DNA of 43,519 bases, from contig JABBAI010000075.1 of the NCBI GenBank assembly GCA_018608045.1, positions 1-43,519 on the forward strand, given 5' to 3'. The translations under genes were made by a program, and so were the position numbers. The DNA comes from Octadecabacter sp. GTDB taxonomy: Bacteria > Pseudomonadota > Alphaproteobacteria > Rhodobacterales > Rhodobacteraceae. Positions 8,095-16,931 of this stretch are shown here, in pieces. How positions within the stretch are numbered: position 1 is the first letter of the stretch; each line of letters opens with the position of its first letter. Under the pieces are notes generated by a model. The model ran no database searches. It had not been told where the DNA came from and was given only the letters and a program-made list of their open reading frames with translations.

Positions 8095-9577
8095 GTCCGC
8101 GTCCTCCTTTGTCGAACACCCAGAACAGAGCCAGCGATAACATGACCAGCAACAAGGCCGCACCATATGCGGCCTGCATCTGGTAGGCGCCCATCAATTG
8201 ATACATCACGAGAGGTAGCGTTCCGTCGCCCGAACGCGAAAACAATGTAATCACGCCAAGGTCGCCCATCGCCAACGCCCCTGTCAGGCCCGCTGCAAAC
8301 CCCATCGGACGACGTAATCGTGGCAAATACACAATCCGCCACTGTGCCCAACCAGACAGCCCAAGCGATTGCCCCAGCTTACCGAAATCCGCTTTTGCGG
8401 CTTCAACACTCGGCCGCAAAATGCGCAGCACGAACGGCAATGCCATCAGCACGTTCACCAACATTGTAACTGGCAGCGCCACATCAGACGGACGCACGTA
8501 TGGCTGCACCAACAAGAACAACCCTGTACCCAGAACAAGGCCCGACACCGATATTCCCAACAATGATGCGGCCTCTCCTGCCTTGGTCGCCAGCGGCAGC
8601 GCAAGCACCATTGTTAAAACCACCGCCCCCAGCGCGATGCACAAAGATCGCGCCGCAGCGGGCCAAATCGTCACCGGTAAATCAAACAAACCGGGCACCC
8701 CAGCCACCACAATCGCGGTTAACGGGGCCAGCAGAAAAAGACCGGCAAGCCCGATCCAAACGGCATCCCAAAACCGGTTTCCGTCCCACCGTTCCACAAC
8801 ACGGTCTAACCCAACACCGATCATATCGCCGCGCGCCAACACCAGTGCGATAGCCCCAGCAATCAACCCAAGAGCCAGCTGAACGCTGGCGAGGGACGCG
8901 GCCTTGCTAAGGTCAAATTCAAAATTGAACGCTTGGTAGATGGCAAGTTCAACAGTCGTCGATTTCGGACCCCCGCCCAACGTCAAAGCGACTGCAAAAG
9001 ACCCAAGGCAAATCACGAAAATCACCGCAAAAGCACCTGGCACAATACGGCGCAATATCGGCCATTCCAGCAACCAGAACACCGGCGCACCAAGGGAGGC
9101 GGCAACCCGGAACCGTTCTGCCGGAACAGCAAGCCACCCTTGCAAGATCAGACGCACCGCAAAGGGAAGGTTGAAGAACACATGGGCAAGGATGACACCG
9201 TGCCCGCCGTAGATGTCTATTTTAGGAACGCCGAGAGGACCGAGGACCATGTTTAACGCGCCCGTGCCACCAAACACTGCAAGCAGTCCAAGGATCGCCA
9301 CGATAACAGGTAGAATGAAGGGTGCGCCCATCACAGAAATCAAAGCAGACCGTCCCCGAAAGGACCTTCGGGACAATGCGCGGGCCACGGGAACAGCCAA
9401 AACAACGCTAATGAAGGCTGACCAGAACGCTTGCCAGATCGTAAATTTCAATGCGGCCAAATCAGCCGCAGACAGGGCGGTAAATCCACCGCCACGCCAC
9501 AACACCGCCGTCACGGGGCCAATGATCAGCCCCGCAACGGCAAGTGCTGCGATTATTGGGACAGCGCGCTGCGCCAT
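8081..9577 (-). CDS. thiP: Thiamine ABC transporter permease ThiP
   Basis: This 498-aa inner-membrane permease is a tandem fusion of two BPD-type transmembrane domains. The predicted ThiQ-contacting loop of the first half falls near FRVAASLGAPVFWLLEWPIL, and of the second half near FGKLGQSLGLSGWAQWRIVYLP. Many hydrophobic segments run throughout. It overlaps both thiB (25 bp) and thiQ (14 bp). Substrate assignment rests on the ThiBPQ order and the upstream TPP riboswitch, since permeases alone are poorly specific. Confidence 0.94.
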   Translation of the reverse strand: MAQRAVPIIAALAVAGLIIGPVTAVLWRGGGFTALSAADLAALKFTIWQAFWSAFISVVLAVPVARALSRRSFRGRSALISVMGAPFILPVIVAILGLLAVFGGTGALNMVLGPLGVPKIDIYGGHGVILAHVFFNLPFAVRLILQGWLAVPAERFRVAASLGAPVFWLLEWPILRRIVPGAFAVIFVICLGSFAVALTLGGGPKSTTVELAIYQAFNFEFDLSKAASLASVQLALGLIAGAIALVLARGDMIGVGLDRVVERWDGNRFWDAVWIGLAGLFLLAPLTAIVVAGVPGLFDLPVTIWPAAARSLCIALGAVVLTMVLALPLATKAGEAASLLGISVSGLVLGTGLFLLVQPYVRPSDVALPVTMLVNVLMALPFVLRILRPSVEAAKADFGKLGQSLGLSGWAQWRIVYLPRLRRPMGFAAGLTGALAMGDLGVITLFSRSGDGTLPLVMYQLMGAYQMQAAYGAALLLVMLSLALFWVFDKGGRGHAVV

Positions 9578-10539
9578 GCCTCAATCGCTTTATCACGAAG
9601 TGCTGCGGCTTCGTTTTCATCGTAGAACAATACCGTTTCAGGCATTGGCAGATCTTGGAAACCAGCAGGCCATTTGTCCTCGGTCAGGGCTGCTGGGAAA
9701 GACCAGTTGGTTGTCGGGATCATCGTTTGGAAATCTTCGGTAAGAATAAACGCCATAAACGCATCCACCAAGTCAGGCTGATCAGTCGTTGTCAGTTTCG
9801 CGGCGAGTTCGACCATGAAGTAATGGCCTTCTTCAAAGATCGCTGCGGACTTCGTCAGGTCTTCTTCGGCAATAATGTGGTATGCGGGCGATGTTGTATA
9901 AGACAACACAACGTCCGCTTCGCCGTCAGTGAACAACCCATAGGATTCGGACCAACCTTGCGTGACCGTGACAATTTTCGGGGCCAAGCGCGCCCAAGCG
10001 GCCTCAGCCTCATCGCCGTAAACCGCATTAACCCAAAGCACGAGCGCGAGGCCAGAGATCGAAGACCGCGGATCCTGGATCACAACGCGCACATCGTCAG
10101 GCGCATCCAACAACGCCTCAAAGGAACCGAATCCGTCCGACTTTGTGTTGTCATAGATGAACGCCGTGTGCCCGTAGTTGAAAGGCAGGAACGTGTCGTC
10201 GTCCCAGTCAATCGGCAACGTCAGCGGAGACAAATCCAATCCGTGGGGCGCGAACATGCCGCTGTCGCGGGCGCGTTTGGTGACGTCGGTGTTAAAACCG
10301 ATCGCCACGTCTGCCTCTGTGCGGGCGCCTTCCAACATCAAACGGGGCAATAAATCACCAGTTTGGTACTGCAAATCACATTCACAAAACGCTTCGAACG
10401 CCTCTTCGATACTGGGGCCGGGGCCCCATTCAGACCCGAAATAATCGGGGGCGTAAACTGTCAGGACAGGTTGATGGCCATCGGCAAGCGCCGACGTACC
10501 GAGCAAAAGTCCTGCGACAGTGAGTATGGATTTCTTCAT
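9553..10539 (-). CDS. thiB: Thiamine ABC transporter substrate-binding protein ThiB
   Basis: ThiB is the periplasmic thiamine/TPP-binding protein. A signal peptide ([21 protein letters not shown]) leads into [24 protein letters not shown]. ThiB-like features include [26 protein letters not shown]-type [11 protein letters not shown] and [10 protein letters not shown]. Length is 328 aa. ATG 10539 follows the ribosome site GAGGAAGAG. It is the first gene of thiBPQ and lies directly downstream of the TPP riboswitch. Confidence 0.95.
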   Translation of the reverse strand: MKKSILTVAGLLLGTSALADGHQPVLTVYAPDYFGSEWGPGPSIEEAFEAFCECDLQYQTGDLLPRLMLEGARTEADVAIGFNTDVTKRARDSGMFAPHGLDLSPLTLPIDWDDDTFLPFNYGHTAFIYDNTKSDGFGSFEALLDAPDDVRVVIQDPRSSISGLALVLWVNAVYGDEAEAAWARLAPKIVTVTQGWSESYGLFTDGEADVVLSYTTSPAYHIIAEEDLTKSAAIFEEGHYFMVELAAKLTTTDQPDLVDAFMAFILTEDFQTMIPTTNWSFPAALTEDKWPAGFQDLPMPETVLFYDENEAAALRDKAIEAWRSALSQ

Positions 10540-10542
10540 TTT

Positions 10543-10572
10543 CTCTTCCTCTCATTGCGCCGAACGGAAGAA
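10543..10572 (-). promoter_or_regulatory. Candidate Shine-Dalgarno-sequestering hairpin of thiB
   Basis: On the minus strand TTCTTCC (10572-10566) can pair with GGAAGAG (10549-10543), which contains the thiB ribosome site. This gives seven pairs (one G-U) with a 16-nt loop. The segment just before it (CCCTTC) can instead pair with the GAAGG of the riboswitch 3' strand. The layout therefore fits a translational switch in which TPP binding favours SD blocking. This is inferred by eye, without an energy calculation. Confidence 0.4.
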
Positions 10573-10591
10573 GGGGGGTGTTTGAACCCGT

Positions 10592-10674
10592 TACCTTCCC
10601 TCCGCCGGTCTTAACCGGTTCAGGTTCTACGGGTCCGTCTTTCGACATCTCAGCCACAATGGCCCCCCGAGGTA
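10592..10674 (-). promoter_or_regulatory. TPP riboswitch (THI element)
   Basis: The minus strand carries the conserved blocks in order: GGGGGGCC, GGCTGAGAT, GACCCGTAGAACCTGA, ACCGGTTAAGACCGGCG and GGAGGGAAGG. P1 closes by TACCT (10674-10670) with AGGTA (10596-10592). The GCTGAGA and GAACCTGA blocks contact the pyrimidine and pyrophosphate parts of TPP. It precedes thiB by about 50 nt, so high TPP should shut off the importer. Confidence 0.97.
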
Positions 10675-10751
10675 CGATAAGAACTAGGATGATGCGGTGG
10701 ACTTGGCAAGGGGCCGCCTCACCGATAGACCGTGACAAAAGGAGCCAGCCC

Positions 10752-11855
10752 ATGTCGATCAACAGCTACGGTCATCTATTCCGCGTCACCACTTGGGGCG
10801 AAAGCCACGGGCCAGCCTTGGGCGCAACAGTTGATGGGTGCCCCCCAAATGTAGAGCTGAGCGCACCGATGATCCAACACTGGCTCGACAAGCGCCGCCC
10901 TGGTCAGAACAAGATGACGACGCAACGCAATGAACCCGATGCGGTTAAAATCCTGTCCGGAGTGTATGAGGGCGTTACAACGGGTACGCCGATCCAATTG
11001 ATGATCAAAAACACAGATCAACGGTCCAAGGACTACGGTGATATCCTCAATACGTTCCGCCCCGGCCATGCCGATATCACCTATCACCAGAAATACGGTG
11101 TGCGCGATCCGCGCGGCGGTGGTCGGTCTTCTGCGCGTGAAACTGCGTCTCGGGTTGCGGCAGGTGGCGTCGCGCGTGAAGCAATCAAAGCGCTGGCGCC
11201 GGATGTTCAAATCACTGGGTACATGGTCCAGATGGGTGAGAAACATATCGACCGTTCCCGCTTCGATTGGGACGCGATCGAAGGAAACGATTTCTGGTGT
11301 CCCGACGCGGGTGTCGTGGACGAATGGACGGATTACATCAACTGGTTGCGCAAGGACGATCACAACTCTGTCGGTGCGATGATCGAGGTCGTGGCCCGCA
11401 ATGTACCCGCAGGGATCGGTGCGCCAGTTTATGCTAAGTTAGACACTGATTTATCCGCTGCAATGATGTCGATCAATGCTGTCAAAGGCGTTGAGATTGG
11501 CGAAGGCATGGCAGCTGCTGCCCTAACAGGGCGCGCAAATGCAGATGAAATTTTCATGGGTCCGGATGGGCCGGAATATTCATCCAACCACGCGGGCGGC
11601 ATCCTTGGGGGGATCAGCACGGGTCAAGACATTGTTGTACGCTTTGCCGTCAAACCAACATCCAGCATCCTGTCGCCCCGCGCGTCGATCCGCATGGATG
11701 GCACCCCAACCGAAGTGATCACCAAGGGTCGCCATGACCCTTGCGTCGGTATCCGAGCAGTCCCTGTGGGCGAAGCGATGATGGCTGCTGTGATTCTTGA
11801 TCACATCCTGCTGGATCGCGGTCAGACGGGTGGTGTGCGTGGCAAGATCGGCTAG
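10752..11855 (+). CDS. aroC: Chorismate synthase
   Basis: AroC makes chorismate from 5-enolpyruvylshikimate-3-phosphate using reduced FMN, the last step of the shikimate pathway. The family signatures are present: [11 protein letters not shown] near the N-terminus, [14 protein letters not shown], then [13 protein letters not shown], and late [13 protein letters not shown]. At 367 aa the length is standard. ATG 10752 follows AAAAGGAG. It is divergent from thiBPQ, so its promoter must lie within or beside the riboswitch leader region. Its stop overlaps the stop of the convergent transporter gene. Confidence 0.97.
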   Translation: MSINSYGHLFRVTTWGESHGPALGATVDGCPPNVELSAPMIQHWLDKRRPGQNKMTTQRNEPDAVKILSGVYEGVTTGTPIQLMIKNTDQRSKDYGDILNTFRPGHADITYHQKYGVRDPRGGGRSSARETASRVAAGGVAREAIKALAPDVQITGYMVQMGEKHIDRSRFDWDAIEGNDFWCPDAGVVDEWTDYINWLRKDDHNSVGAMIEVVARNVPAGIGAPVYAKLDTDLSAAMMSINAVKGVEIGEGMAAAALTGRANADEIFMGPDGPEYSSNHAGGILGGISTGQDIVVRFAVKPTSSILSPRASIRMDGTPTEVITKGRHDPCVGIRAVPVGEAMMAAVILDHILLDRGQTGGVRGKIG

Positions 11856-12727
11856 GCCTTCTGCTTGCTAAGCTGCACGGCCAAAATACCACCTGTGATG
11901 ATCAGCACCCCGACGACGTCCATCGAGCCAAGCTGTTCGCCCAGCAGTACGGCGGCAATCATCACGCCGAAGAACGGTGTGAGAAAGTGGAAAACCGCAG
12001 CGGGTGTCGCGCCGATGCGGTCCACCAGATAGAACCAGATCAGCGTCGCACCGAGGCCCGGAACGATAACGGTATATGTGAACGCGACGCCAAACTGCCA
12101 TGTCCATGTGACGTCGAAACTCTCGAACACCAGTGCGGGAACCCACAACATTGCGCTGCCCACCAGCATCTGCAATCCAACAATCATCAAGAAATTTCCG
12201 CCCGATGATGCACCACGCACGGATAGTGTTGCCACGGTAAGCGAGAGCACAGCGATCACGCACAATCCCAATCCGTACAGATCAACGGTGCCTTGCAACC
12301 GCGCGCCCATAATCAACGCAACGCCGACCAATCCGGCGAACAATCCCGCAATTCCGAGAGGGCGTATTTTCTCTCCAAACACGATCCAACTTGAGATCCC
12401 GACCAACAGCGGCATGGTCGATGCAACGATCGCGGCCAACGACGCTTCGATCGTCTGCATTGCGATGAAATTCAGGCCCAGATAAAGCGCATTTTGTGAG
12501 ACGCCGAACACGACCACCGCCACCCACTGTCGGCGTGTTAAATGCCAGCTTTGCCCCATCAGTCGCGCAAGCAAAACACCGAATAAACCCGACAACAAAA
12601 AACGGATCGCTAACGCATATAGTGGCGGGGCATATTGCACGATCACGCGGGCCGACGTGAACGCCGACGCCCACATAATGCCAAACATCACGCCCATCAC
12701 AATCGCTTTGGTGTCGATTTTACCCAC
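11852..12727 (-). CDS. DMT-superfamily (EamA) membrane transporter
   Basis: This 291-aa protein contains about ten hydrophobic segments arranged as two EamA repeats, each a five-helix unit. Examples are [19 protein letters not shown] in the first and [18 protein letters not shown] in the second. Such proteins export or import small metabolites; the substrate is unknown. I prefer GTG 12727, preceded by GGAG at 6 nt, over TTG 12739. It lies downstream of the HU terminator. The convergent stop overlaps aroC by 4 bp at a CTAG. Confidence 0.88.
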   Translation of the reverse strand: MGKIDTKAIVMGVMFGIMWASAFTSARVIVQYAPPLYALAIRFLLSGLFGVLLARLMGQSWHLTRRQWVAVVVFGVSQNALYLGLNFIAMQTIEASLAAIVASTMPLLVGISSWIVFGEKIRPLGIAGLFAGLVGVALIMGARLQGTVDLYGLGLCVIAVLSLTVATLSVRGASSGGNFLMIVGLQMLVGSAMLWVPALVFESFDVTWTWQFGVAFTYTVIVPGLGATLIWFYLVDRIGATPAAVFHFLTPFFGVMIAAVLLGEQLGSMDVVGVLIITGGILAVQLSKQKA

Positions 12728-12741
12728 GTCTATCTCCAACG

Positions 12742-12769
12742 AAAAAGGGCCGCCCGAATGGACGACCCT
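12742..12769 (-). terminator. Intrinsic terminator of the HU gene
   Basis: On the minus strand AGGGTCGTCC pairs with GGGCGGCCCT through ten pairs (two G-U) around an ATTC loop, and TTTTT follows. It begins 23 bp after the HU stop codon, as expected for a highly expressed single gene. Confidence 0.88.
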
Positions 12770-12792
12770 CTAACATCTTCGGTCAGGGAACG

Positions 12793-13083
12793 TTAGCCGT
12801 TCACGCTGTCCTTGAGTGCCTTCGCGATTGTCATTTTGACAACCTTGTCAGCGTCTTTCTTGATTTGCTCACCAGTGGCTGGGTTGCGAACCATACGCTC
12901 TGGACGCTCACGGCAATAGATTTTGCCGACGCCTGGAAGTGTGACAGCACCGCCGCCAGATACTTCGCGTGTGATCAGACCGACCATCGCGTCGAGTGCT
13001 GCGGACGCAGATTTTTTGTCTGTGCCCATGTCTTCAGCCAGAGCTGCAACAAGTTGCGTCTTGGTCATTGGTTTCGTCGCCAT
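12793..13083 (-). CDS. HU family DNA-binding protein
   Basis: This 96-aa nucleoid protein bends and compacts DNA as a dimer. It has the HU pattern: TKTQLVAALAEDMGTDKKSASAALDAMVGLI helices in the first half, GAVTLPGVGKIYCRERPERMVRNPATGEQI in the beta-arm with the conserved R-NPxTG tip, then a basic C-terminal helix. I chose ATG 13083, preceded by GAGGAG; the open frame upstream lacks a site. The AT-rich 5' region contains a small GCCCA/TGGGC hairpin at 13102-13117 in the leader. It is expected to be monocistronic. Confidence 0.95.
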   Translation of the reverse strand: MATKPMTKTQLVAALAEDMGTDKKSASAALDAMVGLITREVSGGGAVTLPGVGKIYCRERPERMVRNPATGEQIKKDADKVVKMTIAKALKDSVNG

Positions 13084-13198
13084 TGTATTTCTCCTCGTTC
13101 TGCCCAATTTTCTGGGCTCTTTGCTCAGTCACTAAACTGTATATGGCTATAATCCACAACGATTAGTGTAAGTTTACAAGTGAAAAACTGCATATTGT

Positions 13199-13219
13199 GG
13201 GTAAATACACCATTTACCC
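13199..13219. repeat. 8-bp inverted repeat between amn and HU
   Basis: GGGTAAAT and ATTTACCC form a perfect dyad around ACACC, beginning 5 bp beyond the amn stop. Without a following T-run it is a weak terminator candidate. It also lies about 115 bp upstream of the HU start, so it could be an operator for HU. Confidence 0.4.
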
Positions 13220-13223
13220 CCCG

Positions 13224-14702
13224 TTAGAGGAAGGCTGTTTCCTCAAAAGAGCGCAATTTACGGCTGTGAATCCTCTCAAGCGGCATCTGGCGCAAATGCT
13301 CCATTGCGCGAATTCCGATCATCAAATGGCGCGAAACTTGCGTTTTATAGAAATCAGATGCCATGCCAGGCAACTTCAATTCACCATGAAGAGGCTTATC
13401 AGACACGCACAAAAGCGTGCCGTATGGCACTCGAAACCGGAACCCGTTGGCTGCAATTGTCGCGCTTTCCATGTCCAGACCAATGGCGCGCGATTGTGAC
13501 AGCCGCTGCACCGGGCCGGATTGGTCACGCAGTTCCCAATTTCGGTTATCAATCGTTGCGACGGTTCCGGTACGCATAATCCGTTTCAACTCGAACCCTT
13601 CAAGTTCGGTCACAGAGGCCACAGCCTGTTCCAAAGCGATCTGGATTTCCGCAAGTGCAGGGATCGGCATCCAAACAGGAAGATCGTCATCCAACACATG
13701 GTCTTCGCGCAAATAGCCATGCGCGAGAACGAAATCACCCAAGCGTTGCGAATTGCGCAAACCTGCACAGTGGCCAACCATAAGCCATGCATGTGGACGC
13801 AACACGGCGATGTGGTCTGTGGCAGTTTTGGCATTGCTTGGACCGACGCCGATGTTGACCAGTGTAATCCCCGCCTGCCCTTCGCGACACAAATGATAGG
13901 TCGGCATTTGCGGCATCTTGGCGGGCACATCCAACGGCGCGTCTGCATCCGTGATGACCTGATTACCTGTACTCACAAAAGAGGTGTAACCGCTGTCGGG
14001 ATTAGCCAGCATCTTGCGTGCATAACTTTCGAATTCCTCGACGTAGAACTGGTAGTTTGTGAACAAAACGTGGTTCTGAAAATGTTCTGCCTTCGTGGCG
14101 GTGTAATGCTGCAAACGTGCCAGTGAATAATCGATACGTTGTGCCGTGAACGGCGCAAGCGGGCTGGACCCGTCCTCGTTCAGGACATCAACACCGTTCA
14201 CAATGTCATCATTCGTTGTTGCCAAATCAGGCACATCAAACACATCGCGCAAGGTGAATTGCAGCGCACCTTCTTGCGGAACCTCAACTTCGCCGGACAC
14301 AGCGAAGTGGACGGGCATCGGCGTGGACGACACACCAATCACAATCGGTTCGGCATGGTTTTCGATCAGCAGGCCGATCTGCTGTTCCAAATATCCTTCA
14401 AATAAATCCGGCCGCGTAACGGTTGTGGAATATGTGCCCGGTCCCGCGACATGACCAAAGCTAAGGCGCGAATCTGTTTGGGCGTAGGTGGACGTCGTGA
14501 TGCGGATTTCGGGATAGAAGGCACGAAACCGTGTATCAGGCCGCGCGCCTGTGACGTTTTCGGCAAACGTCTTGGTCAGAAACTGAACTGCAATATCGTA
14601 AAGTTCCTGCAATCGCGCGACTGCGGACTTCGCGTCTTTGAACTGCTCTGCGACGGGAACTTCAGGTGAGATGACGGGCAAATGAGCGTCTGATTTCATC
14701 AT
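13224..14702 (-). CDS. amn: AMP nucleosidase
   Basis: Amn hydrolyses AMP to adenine and ribose-5-phosphate, adjusting purine pools. The N-terminal regulatory domain carries FYPEIRITTSTYAQTDSRLS and HVAGPGTYSTTVTRPDLF, which are distinctive of Amn. The catalytic nucleoside-phosphorylase-like domain follows with ITLVNIGVGPSNAKTATDH, VGHCAGLR and a late MESATIAANG motif. Length is 492 aa, as in E. coli. ATG 14702 follows TGGAGG by 8 nt; a second ATG is at 14699. The ribosome site lies inside the small leader ORF ending at 14706. Confidence 0.96.
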   Translation of the reverse strand: MMKSDAHLPVISPEVPVAEQFKDAKSAVARLQELYDIAVQFLTKTFAENVTGARPDTRFRAFYPEIRITTSTYAQTDSRLSFGHVAGPGTYSTTVTRPDLFEGYLEQQIGLLIENHAEPIVIGVSSTPMPVHFAVSGEVEVPQEGALQFTLRDVFDVPDLATTNDDIVNGVDVLNEDGSSPLAPFTAQRIDYSLARLQHYTATKAEHFQNHVLFTNYQFYVEEFESYARKMLANPDSGYTSFVSTGNQVITDADAPLDVPAKMPQMPTYHLCREGQAGITLVNIGVGPSNAKTATDHIAVLRPHAWLMVGHCAGLRNSQRLGDFVLAHGYLREDHVLDDDLPVWMPIPALAEIQIALEQAVASVTELEGFELKRIMRTGTVATIDNRNWELRDQSGPVQRLSQSRAIGLDMESATIAANGFRFRVPYGTLLCVSDKPLHGELKLPGMASDFYKTQVSRHLMIGIRAMEHLRQMPLERIHSRKLRSFEETAFL

Positions 14703-14705
14703 GAT

Positions 14706-14801
14706 CTAAGCCTCCAGATTATTATTGTTCTTATGTTCACGGACAAAAACGCCGCACTCTAACATGCGGCGGGTTTCAAATATGTGACGGGATGTGTTCA
14801 T
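14706..14801 (-). CDS. Candidate 31-aa leader peptide upstream of amn
   Basis: On the minus strand ATG 14801 opens a 31-codon frame ending TAG just 3 nt before the amn start. The peptide begins MNTSRHIFETRRMLECG and ends in a run of four Asn followed by LEA. The last codons (CTG GAG GCT) contain the amn ribosome site, so translation would be coupled. An intrinsic terminator lies inside the frame (codons 11-19). No clear ribosome site precedes the ATG. A TATAGT lies only 3 bp upstream, which would suit a nearly leaderless transcript, but I saw no good -35. I do not recognise the peptide. It may not be translated. Confidence 0.4.
   Translation of the reverse strand: MNTSRHIFETRRMLECGVFVREHKNNNNLEA
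14745..14771 (-). terminator. Intrinsic terminator in the amn leader
   Basis: On the minus strand CGCCGCA and TGCGGCG form a perfect 7-bp stem around TGTTAGAG, followed directly by TTTTT. It lies 43-69 bp upstream of the amn start and points toward amn. It therefore ends a transcript that starts between 14772 and the divergent gene at 14903. An attenuator of amn or the end of a small RNA are the two readings. Confidence 0.7.
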
Positions 14802-14902
14802 GCACTATAATTCACCACTCAGCTGGGCACCGCAAGTCCTCCTCATGTCGCTTTTTTACTAGCCACACCGCGACGGCTGGTGTTGGCTGTCATCAGGGGA
14901 GA

Positions 14903-15664
14903 ATGACTGTGACCATAACCAAACTCAAACCGAACCTGTCCCACTGGCAAGAACGTGTGGATCTTGCCGCAGCGTTCCAGTGGACCGCACGCTTGAACAT
15001 GCATGAAGGCGTCGCCAACCATTTCAGTTTCGCAATCAATGATGACGGCACACAGTTTCTGATGAACCCCAATCAGATGCATTTCGGCCGGATCAAAGCA
15101 TCTGACATGATTGAAGTTGACGCAAACGACCCCGATACCTTAGAAGGCCCGAACGCGCCTGACCCAACTGCATGGGGTCTGCACGGTGGAATCCATCGTC
15201 ATTGCCCACACGCGCGCTGCGCTATGCATGTCCATTCAATCTACGCGACTGTGCTTGCGACATTGAAGGACAGCCGCCTTTTGCCTATCGATCAGAACTG
15301 CGCGACATTTTTTAATCGCTACGTCATTGATGACCACTACGGCGGCCTCGCGTTTGAAGAAGAGGGCGAGCGTTGTGCCGGACTGTTAAGTGATCCCAAA
15401 CAAAAGGTCATGATCATGGGCAATCACGGCATCATGATCATCGGTGCTACCGTCGCTGAAACCTTCAACCGTCTGTATTATTTTGAACGTGCCGCTGAGA
15501 CATATATCCGCGCACTGCAAACCGGACAGCCCTTGCGGATTTTGTCAGATGACATCGCAGAGAAAACTGCATCCGAGCTCGAAGATTATCCCGAACAAGA
15601 CGAACGCCACTTGGCAGAATTGAAAGCAATTCTGGATGAAGAAGGCTCTAACTATGCGCAATAG
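14903..15664 (+). CDS. Class II aldolase/adducin family protein
   Basis: This 253-aa protein has the fold of fuculose-phosphate aldolase relatives. Metal-binding histidines appear as HVHS (AMHVHSIYATVLA) with a later NHGIMIIG histidine, and an early NHFSFAI segment lines the active site. It lacks specific signs that would name a substrate; members include aldolases, epimerases, decarboxylases and non-enzymatic adducin-like forms. ATG 14903 is chosen because AGGGGAGA precedes it and the upstream in-frame residues look non-coding. It lies 101 bp before the acyl-CoA dehydrogenase, possibly in the same operon. Confidence 0.88.
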   Translation: MTVTITKLKPNLSHWQERVDLAAAFQWTARLNMHEGVANHFSFAINDDGTQFLMNPNQMHFGRIKASDMIEVDANDPDTLEGPNAPDPTAWGLHGGIHRHCPHARCAMHVHSIYATVLATLKDSRLLPIDQNCATFFNRYVIDDHYGGLAFEEEGERCAGLLSDPKQKVMIMGNHGIMIIGATVAETFNRLYYFERAAETYIRALQTGQPLRILSDDIAEKTASELEDYPEQDERHLAELKAILDEEGSNYAQ

Positions 15665-15719
15665 GGCCTATTTTGAGAATTTGAAGAAGTGGACAAGCAC
15701 GCGCCGGTTGGGGGCGATC

Positions 15720-15744
15720 AACATAGTATTTCATCTATGTTTTT
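15720..15744 (+). terminator. Weak AT-rich hairpin before the acyl-CoA dehydrogenase
   Basis: AACATAG and CTATGTT form a 7-bp stem with an 8-nt loop, followed by three more T. The low GC content makes it a weak terminator at best. It may partly separate the class II aldolase gene from the next operon. Confidence 0.3.
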
Positions 15745-15765
15745 CTCCAACTTAAGGCAGACACC

Positions 15766-16929
15766 ATGACAATTTACGGCCTCACTGACGAACATACGAT
15801 GATTGCGGACACCGTTCGCAGCTTTGTTGAAAATGAAATCTACCCTCACGAAGACCTCGTTGAGCGGACCGGCGAAGTTCCACAAGAAATCGCCGATGAG
15901 ATTAAACGCAAAACAATCGAGCTTGGTTTTTATGCCTGCAACTTTCCCGAAAGCGCGGGTGGTGCGGGCCTCAATCACGTTGAATTTGCGCTGGTTGAAC
16001 GTGAACTCGGGCGTGGGTCTATGGCTCTCAACCATTTCTTCGGGCGGCCTCAAAATATCCTGATGGCCTGCCAAGGGGATCAAATTGAACGCTATCGCGA
16101 CCCCGCTGTGCGTGGTGAACGCATGGACGCTTTGGCGATGACGGAACCGGGCGCGGGGTCTGACGTGCGCGGCATGAAATGCACCGCTGTGCGTGACGGG
16201 GGCGATTGGGTTCTAAATGGCACCAAACACTTTATTTCTGGCGCAGATCACGCCGATTTCCTGATTGTTTTCGTCGCAACCGGTGAAGACCAAACACCGC
16301 GCGGGCCCAAAAAACGCATTACGACGTTCCTTGTGGATCGCGGCACCCCCGGCTTTACAATTCGCGATGGGTACAAATCCGTATCCCATCGTGGTTATAA
16401 AAACATGATCCTTGATTTTGACGATTGCCGCCTGCCCGATGCGCAGGTGTTGGGTGAGGTTGATGGCGGGTTCGCTGTGATGAACGAATGGCTCTATGCG
16501 ACTCGCATCACTGTTGCGACGATGTCTGTCGGCCGCGCACGGCGTGTGTTTGACTATGCGCTTAATTACGCTGCCGAACGCGAACAATTCGGACAGAAAA
16601 TTGGTAAATTCCAAGGCATCAGTTTTCAGATCGCTGATATGATCACGGAAATCGACGCCGCGGATTTGCTCACGCTTGCGGCGGCAGATCGGCTCGACAA
16701 AGCGCTGCCTGCCAACCGTGAAATCGCCAGCGCAAAACTCTATGCGTCCGAAATGCTATCCCGCGTAACCGACGCTGCAATTCAAGTGCATGGCGGCATG
16801 GGATTGATGGATGACTACCCGCTTGAACGGTTCTGGCGCGATGCTCGTGTTGAACGCATCTGGGATGGAACATCGGAAATTCAACGCCACATCATCAGCC
16901 GTGAATTGCTGCGTGCCCTGGGTGCCTAG
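15766..16929 (+). CDS. Acyl-CoA dehydrogenase family protein
   Basis: This 387-aa flavoprotein should oxidise an acyl-CoA to the 2-enoyl-CoA. FAD and substrate motifs are ALAMTEPGAGSDVRG and LNGTKHFISGADHADF, with REQFGQKIGKFQGISFQIADM and IQVHGGMGLMDDYPLER later. The catalytic base region reads RIWDGTSEIQR, so Asp367 stands where medium- and short-chain enzymes have Glu. The alternative helix-G Glu of isovaleryl-CoA enzymes is also absent (LYATRI). A ribosome site (AAGGCAG) precedes ATG 15766. The stop is 2 bp from the synthetase start. The substrate is unknown, but see the CaiD-like partner. Confidence 0.92.
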   Translation: MTIYGLTDEHTMIADTVRSFVENEIYPHEDLVERTGEVPQEIADEIKRKTIELGFYACNFPESAGGAGLNHVEFALVERELGRGSMALNHFFGRPQNILMACQGDQIERYRDPAVRGERMDALAMTEPGAGSDVRGMKCTAVRDGGDWVLNGTKHFISGADHADFLIVFVATGEDQTPRGPKKRITTFLVDRGTPGFTIRDGYKSVSHRGYKNMILDFDDCRLPDAQVLGEVDGGFAVMNEWLYATRITVATMSVGRARRVFDYALNYAAEREQFGQKIGKFQGISFQIADMITEIDAADLLTLAAADRLDKALPANREIASAKLYASEMLSRVTDAAIQVHGGMGLMDDYPLERFWRDARVERIWDGTSEIQRHIISRELLRALGA

Positions 16930-16931
16930 AC

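Noticed and set aside
9433-9540. Treating thiP as two separate permease genes
   Set aside because: The frame is open across 498 codons; the two-domain fusion is the usual ThiP form.
14802-14848. A second short minus-strand frame (ATGAGGAGG...) upstream of the amn leader ORF
   Set aside because: Only about 13 codons, with no sign of selection; it could be a spacer. The leader frame ending at 14706 is better supported.
14792-14902. A 37-residue N-terminal extension of the class II aldolase gene
   Set aside because: It is Cys/Ser/His-rich, unlike the family N-terminus. The start at 14903 has a good ribosome site (AGGGGAGA).
15720-15744. Calling the AACATAG/CTATGTT hairpin a strong terminator
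   Set aside because: The stem is AT-rich and the T-run is short, so it is listed only with low confidence.
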